Made by a program: the position numbers and the translations under genes. From positions 114,418 through 178,417 of the forward strand of contig JAZSFP010000012.1 in NCBI GenBank assembly GCA_045532295.1: a stretch of 64,000 nt of DNA. The letters are read 5' to 3'. The notes under the pieces were generated by a model. The model was not told the origin of the DNA, made no database searches, and worked only from the letters and a program-made list of their open reading frames with translations. This document shows, one piece after another, positions 52,526 to 60,634 of the stretch. Numbering within the stretch: position 1 is the stretch's first letter; every line of letters begins with the position of its first letter. This stretch comes from UBA10677 sp045532295 (GTDB lineage: Bacteria > Bacillota > Clostridia > Christensenellales > Pumilibacteraceae).

Positions 52526-53953
52526 TTAGTCTTCCTGCCCGTCCCAACAGTAAGTACACACCTTACACTTCGGAAGTCCGATTGCCTCGATAAGACCGTC
52601 GAGGGACTGGAAGTCGAGAGAGGCGAAGTTGAACTTTTGCGCAATCGTGTCGCGGAGTTTTTTACCGCGTTCGGTGTCGCCGTTAGAGTACTCGGCGATA
52701 TGATTAAAGCCCTCTTCTCCCTCAATTTCCATAATGACGCGCCTGGTTATAAGGTCCATATTAGAGGTCGAGCGCGAGAAGTTGAGGTATTTACAGCCGT
52801 ACATTATGGGCGGACAAGCCGAACGCATATGCACTGCTTTTGCTCCGTGTGAGTATAAAAAGTCTACCGTTTCTTTAATTTGAGTACCGCGAACGATACT
52901 GTCGTCTACGAACAAGAGTTCTTTGTTCTCGATAAGTTCGTGAACGGGGATTTGTTTCATCTTTGCTACTTTTTCGCGTTCCGCTTGGCGAGGCGGTGTA
53001 AAACTTCTCGACCAAGTAGGCGTATATTTTATGTACGGACGCGCAAACGGTACTCCGCTTTCGTTCGAGTATCCAAGCGCGTGGGGAGTTCCGCTGTCGG
53101 GTACTCCGCTCACATAGTCAAGATGAGGAAGTTTATTGCGCGCACGGTCGTAGCGAGCAAGTATTCTGCCGTTACGGTTACGCATAACTTCAACGTTGAC
53201 GCCCTCGTAAGTTGCCGTTGGATAGCCGAAGTACGACCAAAGGAAAGCGCAAATACGCATCTGTTCGCGTTTTTCTTTAAGCACGGTTAGTTTGTCCGCG
53301 TCAAGATGAACGACCTCTCCCGGTCCAAGTTCCTTTTCGTCCCTGTAACCAAGTTTAAGATACGAAAAGTTTTCGAACGCTACGCAATAACCGTTCTCGT
53401 TCTTGCCGATGCGCACGGGAAGTCTGCCCATTCTATCGCGCGCGGCGATAATCGAACCGTCGTCGCAAAGTATTAGAACGTTGACCGTGCCGTCGATTAC
53501 GCTTTGAGCAAACTCAATACCGTCGGCAAAGTTGTCTTTAGTATTTATCATTGCCGCAACGAGTTCCGTTGAGTTAATTACTCCGCCCGTCATCGAGCAA
53601 AAATATCCGCCACCGTCGCGAAGATATTTGCTGACGAGTTGCTCGGCGTTGTTGATTACTCCTATCGTGCAAATTGCGTAGTTACCAAGATTAGAGCGGA
53701 TTAAAAGAGGCTGAGGATCGGTATCACTTATACAACCTATCGCCGAAACGCCTTGCATTTCCTCGAAAACGTCGGCGAACTTAGTTCTAAACGGCGCGCT
53801 TTCAATGTTGTGAATCGAACGCTGAAGTCCTCTATCCTTGTCGTACGCGGCAATGCCTCCGCGACGAGCCGACAAGTGCGAGTGATAATCCACACCGAAG
53901 AAGACGTCGAGAAGGCAATCTTTTTTTGAGGTTATTCCGAAAAATCCACCCAT
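52526..53953 (-). CDS. purF: Amidophosphoribosyltransferase-like protein lacking the glutaminase cysteine
   Basis: The 475-residue product has the PurF layout. The phosphoribosyltransferase part is intact: PRPP loop 'LLFVDDSIVRGTQ' and 'SGVPFARPYIKYTP'. Cysteines that could bind a [4Fe-4S] cluster as in Bacillus PurF are present ('ICAFLWSYF', 'YGCKYL', C-terminal 'CKVCTYC'). The N-terminus is 'MGGFFGI' where active enzymes have 'CGVFGI' or 'MCGI', so the Cys nucleophile is Gly, and the 'LQHRGQE' segment is 'LSARRGGI'. Glutamine hydrolysis should thus be lost; the enzyme may use ammonia. I recall relatives with the same MGGFFG start in other Clostridia, so this is probably not a sequencing error. 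A second, active PurF elsewhere is possible. Confidence 0.88.
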   Translation of the reverse strand: MGGFFGITSKKDCLLDVFFGVDYHSHLSARRGGIAAYDKDRGLQRSIHNIESAPFRTKFADVFEEMQGVSAIGCISDTDPQPLLIRSNLGNYAICTIGVINNAEQLVSKYLRDGGGYFCSMTGGVINSTELVAAMINTKDNFADGIEFAQSVIDGTVNVLILCDDGSIIAARDRMGRLPVRIGKNENGYCVAFENFSYLKLGYRDEKELGPGEVVHLDADKLTVLKEKREQMRICAFLWSYFGYPTATYEGVNVEVMRNRNGRILARYDRARNKLPHLDYVSGVPDSGTPHALGYSNESGVPFARPYIKYTPTWSRSFTPPRQAEREKVAKMKQIPVHELIENKELLFVDDSIVRGTQIKETVDFLYSHGAKAVHMRSACPPIMYGCKYLNFSRSTSNMDLITRRVIMEIEGEEGFNHIAEYSNGDTERGKKLRDTIAQKFNFASLDFQSLDGLIEAIGLPKCKVCTYCWDGQED

Positions 53954-53965
53954 TTTGCGTTCCCT

Positions 53966-54652
53966 TTATGCGAAGAAGAGTTCCGAAAGAGTCATTGGGT
54001 CGATATATTTACCGTCTTTGTAAACGCGCATATTGCCCGACGCGATTTCGTCGATGAGCATTACGCTACCGTCAGCGGCGTAACCGAACTCAAACTTAAT
54101 ATCGTAAAGAACGAGGCCTTTCTCTTTGAGGTCGTCCGCTACGATTTGAGTAATCTTTTGCGTCATTACCTTAATAGCGTCGTACTGTTCAGCAGTCATA
54201 ACCTTAAGGTCAACGAGACCGTCCTTAGTTACGAGGGGATCGCCCTTAGCGTCGTTTTTGAAGGTCATTTCTACGTAAGCGGGAAGGTCTGCGCCCTCTT
54301 CAATATAGTCGCTGTAACGACGATAGAACGAGCCTACTGCCTTGTGACGGCAGATAACTTCAAGACCTTTACCGAACGCTTTAGCAGGAAGTACTTCCAT
54401 AGTGGTGTCTTCCATATTAGCGCTGATATAGTGAGTTTTGATACCCGCAGCGTTTACTTTTTCAAAGAAATAGATGGACATACGAAGGTTAACGTCACCA
54501 ACGCCGTCAATGGTAAGTCCTACGCTGTTCTCGCCGGGATCGAAAACGCCGTCTTTTCCGGTGCAATCGTCCTTGAACTTGAGTAAGTAGTTGCCGTTCT
54601 CAAGCGCGAACACGTCCTTGGTTTTTCCTGTGTAGATGAGTTTCTTTTCCAT
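53966..54652 (-). CDS. purC: SAICAR synthase
   Basis: The 228-residue ATP-dependent enzyme joins aspartate to CAIR. 'KLIYTGKTKDVFALENGNYLLKFKDDCTGKD' at the N-terminus is the typical nucleotide-binding beta sheet, and 'LVLYDIKFEFGYAADGSVMLIDEIASGNMRV' holds the metal-binding residues. It follows purE by 57 bases and precedes purF by 12. Confidence 0.96.
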   Translation of the reverse strand: MEKKLIYTGKTKDVFALENGNYLLKFKDDCTGKDGVFDPGENSVGLTIDGVGDVNLRMSIYFFEKVNAAGIKTHYISANMEDTTMEVLPAKAFGKGLEVICRHKAVGSFYRRYSDYIEEGADLPAYVEMTFKNDAKGDPLVTKDGLVDLKVMTAEQYDAIKVMTQKITQIVADDLKEKGLVLYDIKFEFGYAADGSVMLIDEIASGNMRVYKDGKYIDPMTLSELFFA

Positions 54653-54709
54653 TTGAATTTATCTCCTTTAAGATAGATTATGAGTTGAGGGTTTGTTCCC
54701 CTTTTTGCC

Positions 54710-55201
54710 TTAGTTAAGTTTTTCTTTGAGGTTAGCGTCTTTCTCAAGTACTTTTTGAGCGTCCGCCTTCCTCTTTTCGTCCAGTTTTTTCGCAAGTTCA
54801 GCGTCCTCTACGGCAAGAATTTGAGCCGCGATAAGCGCAGCGTTGCCCGCTCCGTTAATAGCAACCGTCGCTACGGGAATACCCGTGGGCATTTGCACGG
54901 TGGAAAGAAGAGCGTCCATACCGTCAAGGTAACTTGACGCGCAGGGAATACCGATTACGGGAAGAGTGGTGTTCGCCGCGATTGCGCCCGCTAAATGCGC
55001 TGCCATACCAGCCGCCGCAATGATTGCTCCGTAGCCGTTCTCTCTTGCGCTCTTAGCCCACTGGGCAGCCTCCACGGGAGTGCGGTGCGCAGAATAAATG
55101 TGAGCCTCGTAGGGAATACCCAAGGAATTGAGCATATCCACTGCTTTTTTAACGATGGGAAGGTCGCTGTCACTGCCCATAACGATACCGATTTTTTTCA
55201 T
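54710..55201 (-). CDS. purE: N5-CAIR mutase / AIR carboxylase
   Basis: The frame is open from 55282, but the ATG at 55201 has GGAGGT seven bases before it and begins the conserved 'MKKIGIVMGSDSDLP', giving 163 residues. 'YSAHRTP' and 'AAAGMAAHLAG' build the active site. No purK is present in the window, so whether it uses N5-CAIR or AIR plus CO2 cannot be told here. First gene of the purine/pyrimidine run; its leader carries a probable attenuator. Confidence 0.95.
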   Translation of the reverse strand: MKKIGIVMGSDSDLPIVKKAVDMLNSLGIPYEAHIYSAHRTPVEAAQWAKSARENGYGAIIAAAGMAAHLAGAIAANTTLPVIGIPCASSYLDGMDALLSTVQMPTGIPVATVAINGAGNAALIAAQILAVEDAELAKKLDEKRKADAQKVLEKDANLKEKLN

Positions 55202-55211
55202 AGAAACCTCC

Positions 55212-55324
55212 AAAAATAAAGAACGCACCTTTCTAAGTACGCTCCCCCGACGGCGTAAGCCTTTCTTTCCGTCCACAACCAAGCGTTTGCTCGTAAGTAG
55301 CCGTAACCACGCGGGGTTGTCGAC
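55212..55324 (-). promoter_or_regulatory. Structured purE leader with terminator (candidate riboswitch or attenuator)
   Basis: On the transcript, GUCGACAACC (55315-55324) can pair with GGUUGUGGAC (55271-55280) with one mismatch, enclosing a ~34-base region. GACGG (55269-55273) can pair with CCGUC (55249-55253); it shares three bases with the first helix, so the two may exclude each other. GAGCGUAC (55237-55244) pairs with GUGCGUUC (55221-55228), followed by UUUAUUUUU (55212-55220) and directly by the ribosome-binding site: an intrinsic terminator. CCCCG (near 55312) and CGGGG (55245-55249) could form a long-range helix. I could not match it to purine, PRPP, ZTP or THF riboswitches by eye. Confidence 0.55.
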
Positions 55325-55339
55325 ATTTATTACCTTTAT

Positions 55340-55369
55340 ATAATATCATATTTGCGTACCCTTTGTCAA
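55340..55369 (-). promoter_or_regulatory. Promoter of the purine/pyrimidine run
   Basis: On the minus strand TTGACA (55364-55369) and TATTAT (55340-55345) are 18 bases apart. It lies about 140 bases before the purE start, leaving room for the structured leader. Confidence 0.8.
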
Positions 55370-55471
55370 CAAGGAATAGGGGTAAAATAAACTTTTTTGA
55401 AATTCACCCCTTAAGGGGTGGCAAGAAAAGGTTAAGTTTGGGTTAAAAAACGATTTCCCCTTGCTTTTTTA

Positions 55472-55501
55472 TTGACTTTTACCGGCGTTTAGAGGTATAA
55501 T
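55472..55501 (+). promoter_or_regulatory. Promoter of the 55535-56606 gene pair
   Basis: TTGACT (55472-55477) and TATAAT (55496-55501) are 18 bases apart, with GGAGGT before the first ATG. A GC-rich palindrome CACCCCTTAAGGGGTG lies upstream near 55408-55423, between the divergent promoters. Confidence 0.8.
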
Positions 55502-55534
55502 GAGTGTAAGGAAATTTTTTGGAGGTATTTTATT

Positions 55535-55840
55535 ATGAAAAAACTTGAAGGACTTTTTGATATCCTCGGCGAAATTTTAGCCGTGGTTATCGTCGTAACT
55601 TTCGTGGTGCTTTTGGCAAACGCGCAATGGGGCTTTTTAGCGTCCGTTCCTTGGCTACATAACATTTTGGAGATTATCCAAAACTTCGGTATGCTCGCCC
55701 TCGTTGCTATCGTAGGTCTTGAGGCTATGAGCAAGCGTAATTTTCTTTTCCGCATAATCTTCTACGCTTTGCTCGCGATTATCGTTATCTTCCTCTTCTT
55801 CCACGACACCTACGCTTATCTTTTAACTTTCGTTGCTTAA
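55535..55840 (+). CDS. Small membrane protein with three hydrophobic segments
   Basis: The 101-residue protein has hydrophobic helices at about 10-28, 48-65 and 72-92 ('FRIIFYALLAIIVIFLFF'). No family is recognised. It lies 19 bases before the DUF975-like gene and shares its promoter. A plain inner-membrane protein of unknown role. Confidence 0.7.
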   Translation: MKKLEGLFDILGEILAVVIVVTFVVLLANAQWGFLASVPWLHNILEIIQNFGMLALVAIVGLEAMSKRNFLFRIIFYALLAIIVIFLFFHDTYAYLLTFVA

Positions 55841-55859
55841 CGGAGGAAATTGACTTACT

Positions 55860-56606
55860 ATGCTCACTAACTACGAATTGCGCAGAAACGCTCGTTACCA
55901 CCTCGGCGGTGGAGCGTTTAAGCAACCTTGGGCTATGACGGCGGTTGCCTACGTACTCGTTTCTATTATTTTAAGCGCGCTTTCTTTTACGGGAATAGGC
56001 ACTATCTTGGTCGGAGGCCCACTCGTTTACGGCTATACGCGTATTCTCTACAAGATTGCTCTTGGCAGTCAATCGGTGGATATTAACGACGTTTTCTGTG
56101 GCTTTAAGGAAAACTTCGTTCAAAGTCTACTTCTCTACCTTATGCAGTCGCTCTACACTATGCTTTGGTCGTTACTCTTCGTTATCCCGGGCATCGTTAA
56201 AAGTTACGCTTACTCAATGGCGGTATTCCTTCAACAACGCACGGGCGCAAGTTGGAGCGAGTGCTTGGACGCGTCGCAAAAGTATATGGACGGATACAAA
56301 TGGCAACTTTTCTGCCTTGACCTCAGTTTTATCGGTTGGTATATCCTTGGCGCGCTCTGTTTTGGCGTAGGCATTTTCTTCGTTTATCCCTATCACGCCA
56401 CCGCTCGCGTTGAGTTCTTTATGAGCGTTCTCGGCGAAGAGGGCGAGGTGGAAGACTACGAAGAAGTAATCGCCGAAGAAGTCGACCCCGCCGATCCCTT
56501 TGAGGAGTTCCCTTCCGCTGAAGAAATCTACGGCGAAGAGGTTAGAAGACGCGACGAGAGTGCAGACGATAACGATACGATAGGCAAAGACCAAAACCTT
56601 TTTTAA
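55860..56606 (+). CDS. DUF975-family membrane protein
   Basis: The 248-residue protein has the family's start 'LTNYELRRNARYHLGG', four or five membrane helices, the conserved 'VGGPLVYGYTRILYKIA' segment and 'FVIPGIVKSYAYSMAVFL', and ends after 'YPYHATARVEFF' with an acidic cytoplasmic tail rich in Glu and Asp. Function of the family is not established; it is common in Firmicutes. GGAGG precedes the ATG, and the gene ends just before a clear terminator. Confidence 0.85.
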   Translation: MLTNYELRRNARYHLGGGAFKQPWAMTAVAYVLVSIILSALSFTGIGTILVGGPLVYGYTRILYKIALGSQSVDINDVFCGFKENFVQSLLLYLMQSLYTMLWSLLFVIPGIVKSYAYSMAVFLQQRTGASWSECLDASQKYMDGYKWQLFCLDLSFIGWYILGALCFGVGIFFVYPYHATARVEFFMSVLGEEGEVEDYEEVIAEEVDPADPFEEFPSAEEIYGEEVRRRDESADDNDTIGKDQNLF

Positions 56607-56625
56607 CGGTATTTAACGAAAAAAG

Positions 56626-56659
56626 TTGCGTGCATTTACTCAAATGTACGCAATTTTTT
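56626..56659 (+). terminator. Intrinsic terminator after the DUF975 gene
   Basis: TTGCGTGCATTT (56626-56637) pairs with AAATGTACGCAA (56642-56653) with one G-U and a four-base loop, followed by six T. Confidence 0.9.
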
Positions 56660-56779
56660 ACACCGTATGCGTTTTTTCGTTACACTTTGGAGTTTTATGC
56701 ACCAAAAAACAAGGCGGATTTTTCATCGTTTTTACACAAAATTCGTCGCTTTTTTAATTTTAATTTAATGCTCATTTGT

Positions 56780-56785
56780 TATACT
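56780..56785 (+). promoter_or_regulatory. Probable -10 element of the protease gene
   Basis: TATACT lies 33 bases before the ATG at 56818. Upstream is AT-rich without a clear -35 sequence. AGGAGG at 56809-56814 is the ribosome-binding site. Confidence 0.4.
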
Positions 56786-56817
56786 ATATAAGTAAACTGA
56801 ACGCTTTAGGAGGTTTT

Positions 56818-58263
56818 ATGAAACTTTTTAAAAGGATTGCTTGCTTTATTTTGACCGCTATATTATGTCTTTCACTCTTGGTCGGTTGCGGTGAGCAAAG
56901 CCCCTCTATTCTTTCCATAGTTAAAACGGGTAGCGACGGGCTGGTGGACACTTACACTATAACCTGTTCGGACGGCTCTACCTACGACTTTACCGTAACC
57001 AACGGCAAAGACGGGCTTGACGGAGAAAGCCTTTCCATTGACGATATTTACGCCTCGTATAAAGCGGAGGGCGGAACGCTCGAGTTTAACGAGTTCTTAA
57101 AGGAATTTTTGTCCGTTTCGGTGGACGATAATTCGCTCGTGATTAACGGGTGCTTGCGCTCGGTTGCCACCGTTTACTCGGAGTTCGTCGTAACCAAGTC
57201 CAAAGGCTTTCATCCCTCGATTACCTATTACGACGACACCTCGCTTTCGGCTGGAGCAGGCGTTATTTACAAAATGACGGACGACTACACTTATTTTATA
57301 ACGAACTTCCACGTCGTTTACTCTGAAGACGATATTTCAACCGAGAAAATCGCGCGTCGCATTACCGTTTATCTTTACGGTAGCGAGGAGCGTCCTTCCA
57401 CCTTAGACGAACTTGGCGAGGACGGCTACACTCAATACGACTACGGCAAAATGGCTATCCCTTGCGAGTTCGTAGGCGGAGAGGCAACTTACGATATTGC
57501 CGTTATGCGCGCAAAAACCGAGGATGTTTTAGCAATTAACGACAAGGCTTGCGCAGTTAAACTTGCTAAAGAGTGTTTCGTAGGCGAGACGGCTATCGCT
57601 ATCGGCAATCCCGGTGGCGAGGGGCTTTCGGTAACCGAGGGTATCGTTTCTATGCTCGACGAACAAATCAGACTCGACGTGGACGGCACTACGAGGTGGC
57701 ACCGCTCTATTCGTATTGATACCGCGCTCTACGCCGGCAATTCGGGTGGCGGACTTTTCAATAACCGCGGACAACTCATAGGCGTTTGTAACGCCGGCGA
57801 CACGGACGATCAGAACATTAACTACGCTATTCCCCTCTCTATCGTTACCGGCTCGGCGGATAATATTCTCTACCATTACTTCGACGGAAACGCCGACACC
57901 GAGGGCGTTCTTAAACCCACTTTCGGTATGACCGTAACTTATCCCGATTCGCATTACGAATATAATACGGAAACGGGATACGGCAAAGTGGTGGAGGATA
58001 TCGTCGTTAGCGAGGTTATCGAAGGCTCGCTCGCGCAAACTATGGGGCTTGCGGTAGACGATATCTTCGTCGCTATCACGGTCAACGACGAGGTTTACCA
58101 AACGCATACGAACTTCGTCATCGCCGACACGATCCTCACTCTCCGCCCCGGCGACACCGTAAGTTTTACCGTAAAACGCCAAAACCCCACCTCCCTCTTA
58201 ACCGAAACAATAACCACCGCCTCCCACACCCTCACCCAAGCAAACTTCAATAAAGTCGCCTAA
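56818..58263 (+). CDS. Trypsin-like serine protease lipoprotein with PDZ domain (HtrA-like)
   Basis: The ATG at 56818 follows AGGAGG; an in-frame ATG at 56776 lacks one. The 481-residue product begins with a lipoprotein signal ending 'LSLLVGCG', so it should be anchored outside the membrane by Cys at about residue 23. A segment with 'DGSTYDFTVTNGKDGLDGES' precedes the protease. Catalytic residues fit: His in 'FITNFHVVYS', Asp in 'TYDIAVMRA' and Ser in 'YAGNSGGGLFN'. A PDZ domain follows with 'VVEDIVVSEVIEGSLAQTMGLAVDDIF'. It probably handles damaged secreted proteins. It is a single-gene unit ending in a strong terminator. Confidence 0.92.
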   Translation: MKLFKRIACFILTAILCLSLLVGCGEQSPSILSIVKTGSDGLVDTYTITCSDGSTYDFTVTNGKDGLDGESLSIDDIYASYKAEGGTLEFNEFLKEFLSVSVDDNSLVINGCLRSVATVYSEFVVTKSKGFHPSITYYDDTSLSAGAGVIYKMTDDYTYFITNFHVVYSEDDISTEKIARRITVYLYGSEERPSTLDELGEDGYTQYDYGKMAIPCEFVGGEATYDIAVMRAKTEDVLAINDKACAVKLAKECFVGETAIAIGNPGGEGLSVTEGIVSMLDEQIRLDVDGTTRWHRSIRIDTALYAGNSGGGLFNNRGQLIGVCNAGDTDDQNINYAIPLSIVTGSADNILYHYFDGNADTEGVLKPTFGMTVTYPDSHYEYNTETGYGKVVEDIVVSEVIEGSLAQTMGLAVDDIFVAITVNDEVYQTHTNFVIADTILTLRPGDTVSFTVKRQNPTSLLTETITTASHTLTQANFNKVA

Positions 58264-58284
58264 CTTTCAAACACCATAAAAAAG

Positions 58285-58313
58285 GACCAGCGGTTTTTCC
58301 GTTGGTCTTTTTT
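58285..58313 (+). terminator. Intrinsic terminator after the protease gene
   Basis: GACCAGCGG (58285-58293) pairs with CCGTTGGTC (58299-58307) around TTTTT, followed by a T-run. Confidence 0.93.
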
Positions 58314-58391
58314 GTTCCCCTTTCTCCATTTGACACCACAACAATTTTGTGTTATAAGACACCGTATCCCTTTGGTATTATTGTTTGTATT

Positions 58392-58425
58392 AAAAGCGTT
58401 ACGGGTATTTTTTCGTAACGCTTTT
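58392..58425. terminator. Perfect hairpin with flanking A/T runs
   Basis: AAAAGCGTTACG (58392-58403) and CGTAACGCTTTT (58414-58425) are exact complements, with T-runs on both strands. It could back up the preceding terminator or end minus-strand readthrough. It lies just before the promoter of the next gene. Confidence 0.7.
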
Positions 58426-58428
58426 TTA

Positions 58429-58458
58429 TTGAATATCCCTCGCTAAATTACGCATACT
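58429..58458 (+). promoter_or_regulatory. Probable promoter of the four-helix protein gene
   Basis: TTGAAT (58429-58434) and CATACT (58453-58458) are 18 bases apart, 21 bases before the ATG; AAGGAG lies at 58465-58470. Confidence 0.5.
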
Positions 58459-58478
58459 GTTTGTAAGGAGATATTTTT

Positions 58479-58925
58479 ATGAGTAATAATAGTAAGACTG
58501 TAAATTTTGAAAAGTTGATTAACAAGGCGTTTGAGAATATGCGTATGGCAAGTTACGCTATCGACTGCATTATGGAGCGCATTGAAAATCCGGATTTAGC
58601 GGAACTGTTGCGCAAGCAAAACGAATTCTACTTAGACACCACCAAGAGTTTAGAGCAGTTAGCAAGGGAGCACGGCGTTGAACTGAACGACATTAACGCT
58701 CTTGCCAAAACTATGTCATTTATTAGCATTAAACTCAAAACGCTCACGGACAACGACTCTACGAAACTGTCCGAAATGCTTATTCAGGGCACGACTATGG
58801 GCATTACCGACGCCATTAAAGCGCGCAGAGAATACGAAACCCCCAACCCCGATCTTATGGCTTTAGTAGACAGAATTATCGCCCACGAAGAAGAATTCGT
58901 CGACTCGCTCAAAACTTTTTTATAA
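58479..58925 (+). CDS. Four-helix-bundle protein of unknown function
   Basis: The 148-residue soluble protein is predicted wholly helical, with four amphipathic segments (about 5-30, 38-65, 70-105, 125-148). 'ASYAIDCIMERIENPDLAELLRKQNEFY' recalls ferritin-like DUF2383/PA2169-type proteins. No metal-binding Glu-His pairs typical of ferritins are clear. It stands alone with its own promoter; nearest in style is the stress-related DUF2383 group, a tentative guess. Confidence 0.55.
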   Translation: MSNNSKTVNFEKLINKAFENMRMASYAIDCIMERIENPDLAELLRKQNEFYLDTTKSLEQLAREHGVELNDINALAKTMSFISIKLKTLTDNDSTKLSEMLIQGTTMGITDAIKARREYETPNPDLMALVDRIIAHEEEFVDSLKTFL

Positions 58926-58954
58926 AGAAAATTCCGTTTAACGCAAAAAGTCGC

Positions 58955-58983
58955 TTGACTGCTTTAACTTTTGCGGTTATAAT
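58955..58983 (+). promoter_or_regulatory. Promoter of the zinc-finger-like gene
   Basis: TTGACT (58955-58960) and TATAAT (58978-58983) are exactly 17 bases apart, and AAGGAG follows before the ATG at 59007. Confidence 0.85.
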
Positions 58984-59006
58984 TAAAGCATAAGGAGCGA
59001 TTTTTT

Positions 59007-59564
59007 ATGAGCATTAGAGCAATAGAGATAGAAAGTTTAGTAAGCAACGCTTACTACTGCAAGAAAAATTTTACTTACAACCAGTACGTAGATCAAACCG
59101 TCGACCTTATTTATCAGGGTTTTTATAACTTCGATTTGGACGGCGGACCAGTGCTAGATAAGTATAGGCTTAAATATAAAGACCCTGCTTTTACTATCGT
59201 TCACAACTTCGTTACCTTTTTCGTCTACGACGACGGACGACTTTTCCGCAACGAGTACGATACCTATTGCAAGTTGTGCGAAAAATGCGGACACGCGTTT
59301 TTTAGCGTCGACGAGTTGACCAAGCATCGCGAAAGTTTTGTCACGGGAGACTTGCGCGGTACGGTGTCTTTTATAAGATATCTCCGCGAACATATCAATC
59401 CGTCGTTCTTCCAAAACTTTATTTACGGACTGGTAATGCTTTCGCTTATGGATACCGGCGAGTTCCGCCCCTCAGCCTATACGCTTATTCAAGCAGTCCT
59501 CTCTTCTGATATTGACGACTGCCCTCCGTTCGATACCCTAATGTCCAAAGTCTATAAATGGTAA
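59007..59564 (+). CDS. Unknown protein with a C2H2-like zinc-finger segment
   Basis: I do not recognise this 185-residue protein. Residues about 85-110 contain 'CKLCEKCGHAFFSVDELTKH', in which CxxC, a hydrophobic core and a His at the classical spacing resemble a C2H2 finger; a second late His is not obvious. The rest is rich in Tyr and Phe and probably alpha/beta. No signal peptide. It has a near-consensus promoter and two terminators after it, so it is a single expressed gene. Confidence 0.65.
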   Translation: MSIRAIEIESLVSNAYYCKKNFTYNQYVDQTVDLIYQGFYNFDLDGGPVLDKYRLKYKDPAFTIVHNFVTFFVYDDGRLFRNEYDTYCKLCEKCGHAFFSVDELTKHRESFVTGDLRGTVSFIRYLREHINPSFFQNFIYGLVMLSLMDTGEFRPSAYTLIQAVLSSDIDDCPPFDTLMSKVYKW

Positions 59565-59577
59565 ATCAACCACAAAA

Positions 59578-59604
59578 GGCACTCTAAATTAGAGCGCCTT
59601 TTTT
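59578..59604 (+). terminator. Intrinsic terminator
   Basis: GGCACTCT (59578-59585) pairs with AGAGCGCC (59591-59598), one G-U, followed by six T. Ends the gene at 59007-59564. Confidence 0.9.
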
Positions 59605-59615
59605 ATGCGCAAAAA

Positions 59616-59645
59616 GCACCGTCTCAAAACGAGGCGGTGCTTTTC
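59616..59645. terminator. Second, bidirectional terminator hairpin
   Basis: GCACCGTCTC (59616-59625) pairs with GAGGCGGTGC (59631-59640), with A-run before and T-run after, so it can serve both the plus-strand gene and the minus-strand restriction locus. It marks the boundary to AT-rich sequence. Confidence 0.85.
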
Positions 59646-59694
59646 GTGGCGGAGCGTGTGAAACGTAAAACTACTTTTTTGATGGGTACTGTAT

Positions 59695-60621
59695 TTAATA
59701 ATCCCCTTTGATTTTTTGATTAAATTTGTCTAATATCCCAGAACAAACAATATCTATATTATCACAAAAGAGGCGATCTCTACTAATGCCACATAGCGAT
59801 AAATCAATTAAAAGTTGCTTCTTTACATTTTTTGGAATTTTTATAACACACGATATTAATTTGTGTTGTTTACTAAGCGGGACTAAATTAGTGCAAAAAC
59901 TTTTTGTTTCTCCAATGGGTTTAATTTCATTCGGAAACAAAATGTATCTACCTTGTTGAACTTGTTGACGAAGACTACGAATAGGGGCATAAACAAATAA
60001 AGGATCAGCACAACACTCTATTACCCATTCAGCCCCACTTTCTAAATTGTCACCATGACAAATTTCACATGATTGCTTTTGTTCTAAAAAGTATGGTTGT
60101 TGAACTGCCGCACCATAAAATAAAGATAAAGGACAAAATGTTCCTCTAACAAGGCGATAAGAATCAGCAATTGCCTGTATTATTGGATAAGGGGCAACAT
60201 CTTGTTCGTTATGCTTAAAACAATACACTTCGCCATCAAAATCAAAGTTTTCACAACAAGCAAAAAATAAAGCAACTAAAGAATTTTCCGTAATATCTAA
60301 AAGTCGAGTTGGAATTCCGTGATGTTGTAATAACGCTAGCAATTCTAAAGGAAGCATATCATTCCTAAAAACATCGGGCAACTTGTTTTTTGCTAATTCT
60401 ATTAAGTTTCTTTCTTCGTTAAAAATTGTTATCGAACATGCCCCATGCCTATCTCTACTTATTGATGGAATTAACTCATAGTTGATATTTGAATGTCCCC
60501 TAAAAAGCATTATTTCATTCTTATTAGCACCATTTCTTATAAATGATAAGTTTTCTTTTATAATTGCATTAATAAATTCAGACAAAGAATGAATGACTAT
60601 ATTTTTTTGCTTTTGCTCCAT
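59695..60621 (-). CDS. FRG-domain protein
   Basis: The ATG at 60621 follows AGGAGG, giving 308 residues; a longer start at 60654 lacks this signal and overlaps the preceding gene. 'IMLFRGHSNINYELIPSISR' near residue 38 contains the Phe-Arg-Gly that names the domain, and 'LALLQHHGIPTRLLDITENSLVALFFAC' is its second conserved block. FRG proteins are often found in phage-defence loci, but their activity is not settled. It is the last gene of the DpnII-type locus, 13 bases after the methyltransferase gene, so it is probably cotranscribed. Confidence 0.88.
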   Translation of the reverse strand: MEQKQKNIVIHSLSEFINAIIKENLSFIRNGANKNEIMLFRGHSNINYELIPSISRDRHGACSITIFNEERNLIELAKNKLPDVFRNDMLPLELLALLQHHGIPTRLLDITENSLVALFFACCENFDFDGEVYCFKHNEQDVAPYPIIQAIADSYRLVRGTFCPLSLFYGAAVQQPYFLEQKQSCEICHGDNLESGAEWVIECCADPLFVYAPIRSLRQQVQQGRYILFPNEIKPIGETKSFCTNLVPLSKQHKLISCVIKIPKNVKKQLLIDLSLCGISRDRLFCDNIDIVCSGILDKFNQKIKGDY

Positions 60622-60634
60622 TAAAAATTTCCTC

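Noticed and set aside
52526..53953. Frameshift or wrong start as the reason for the missing PurF cysteine
   Set aside because: The N-terminus aligns residue for residue with the PurF start (GGFFGI against CGVFGI), and the ATG immediately precedes it, so the change looks genuine.
55212..55324. Known purine, PRPP, ZTP or THF riboswitch before purE
   Set aside because: The conserved core sequences of these classes, as I know them, are not found; left as an unassigned structured leader.
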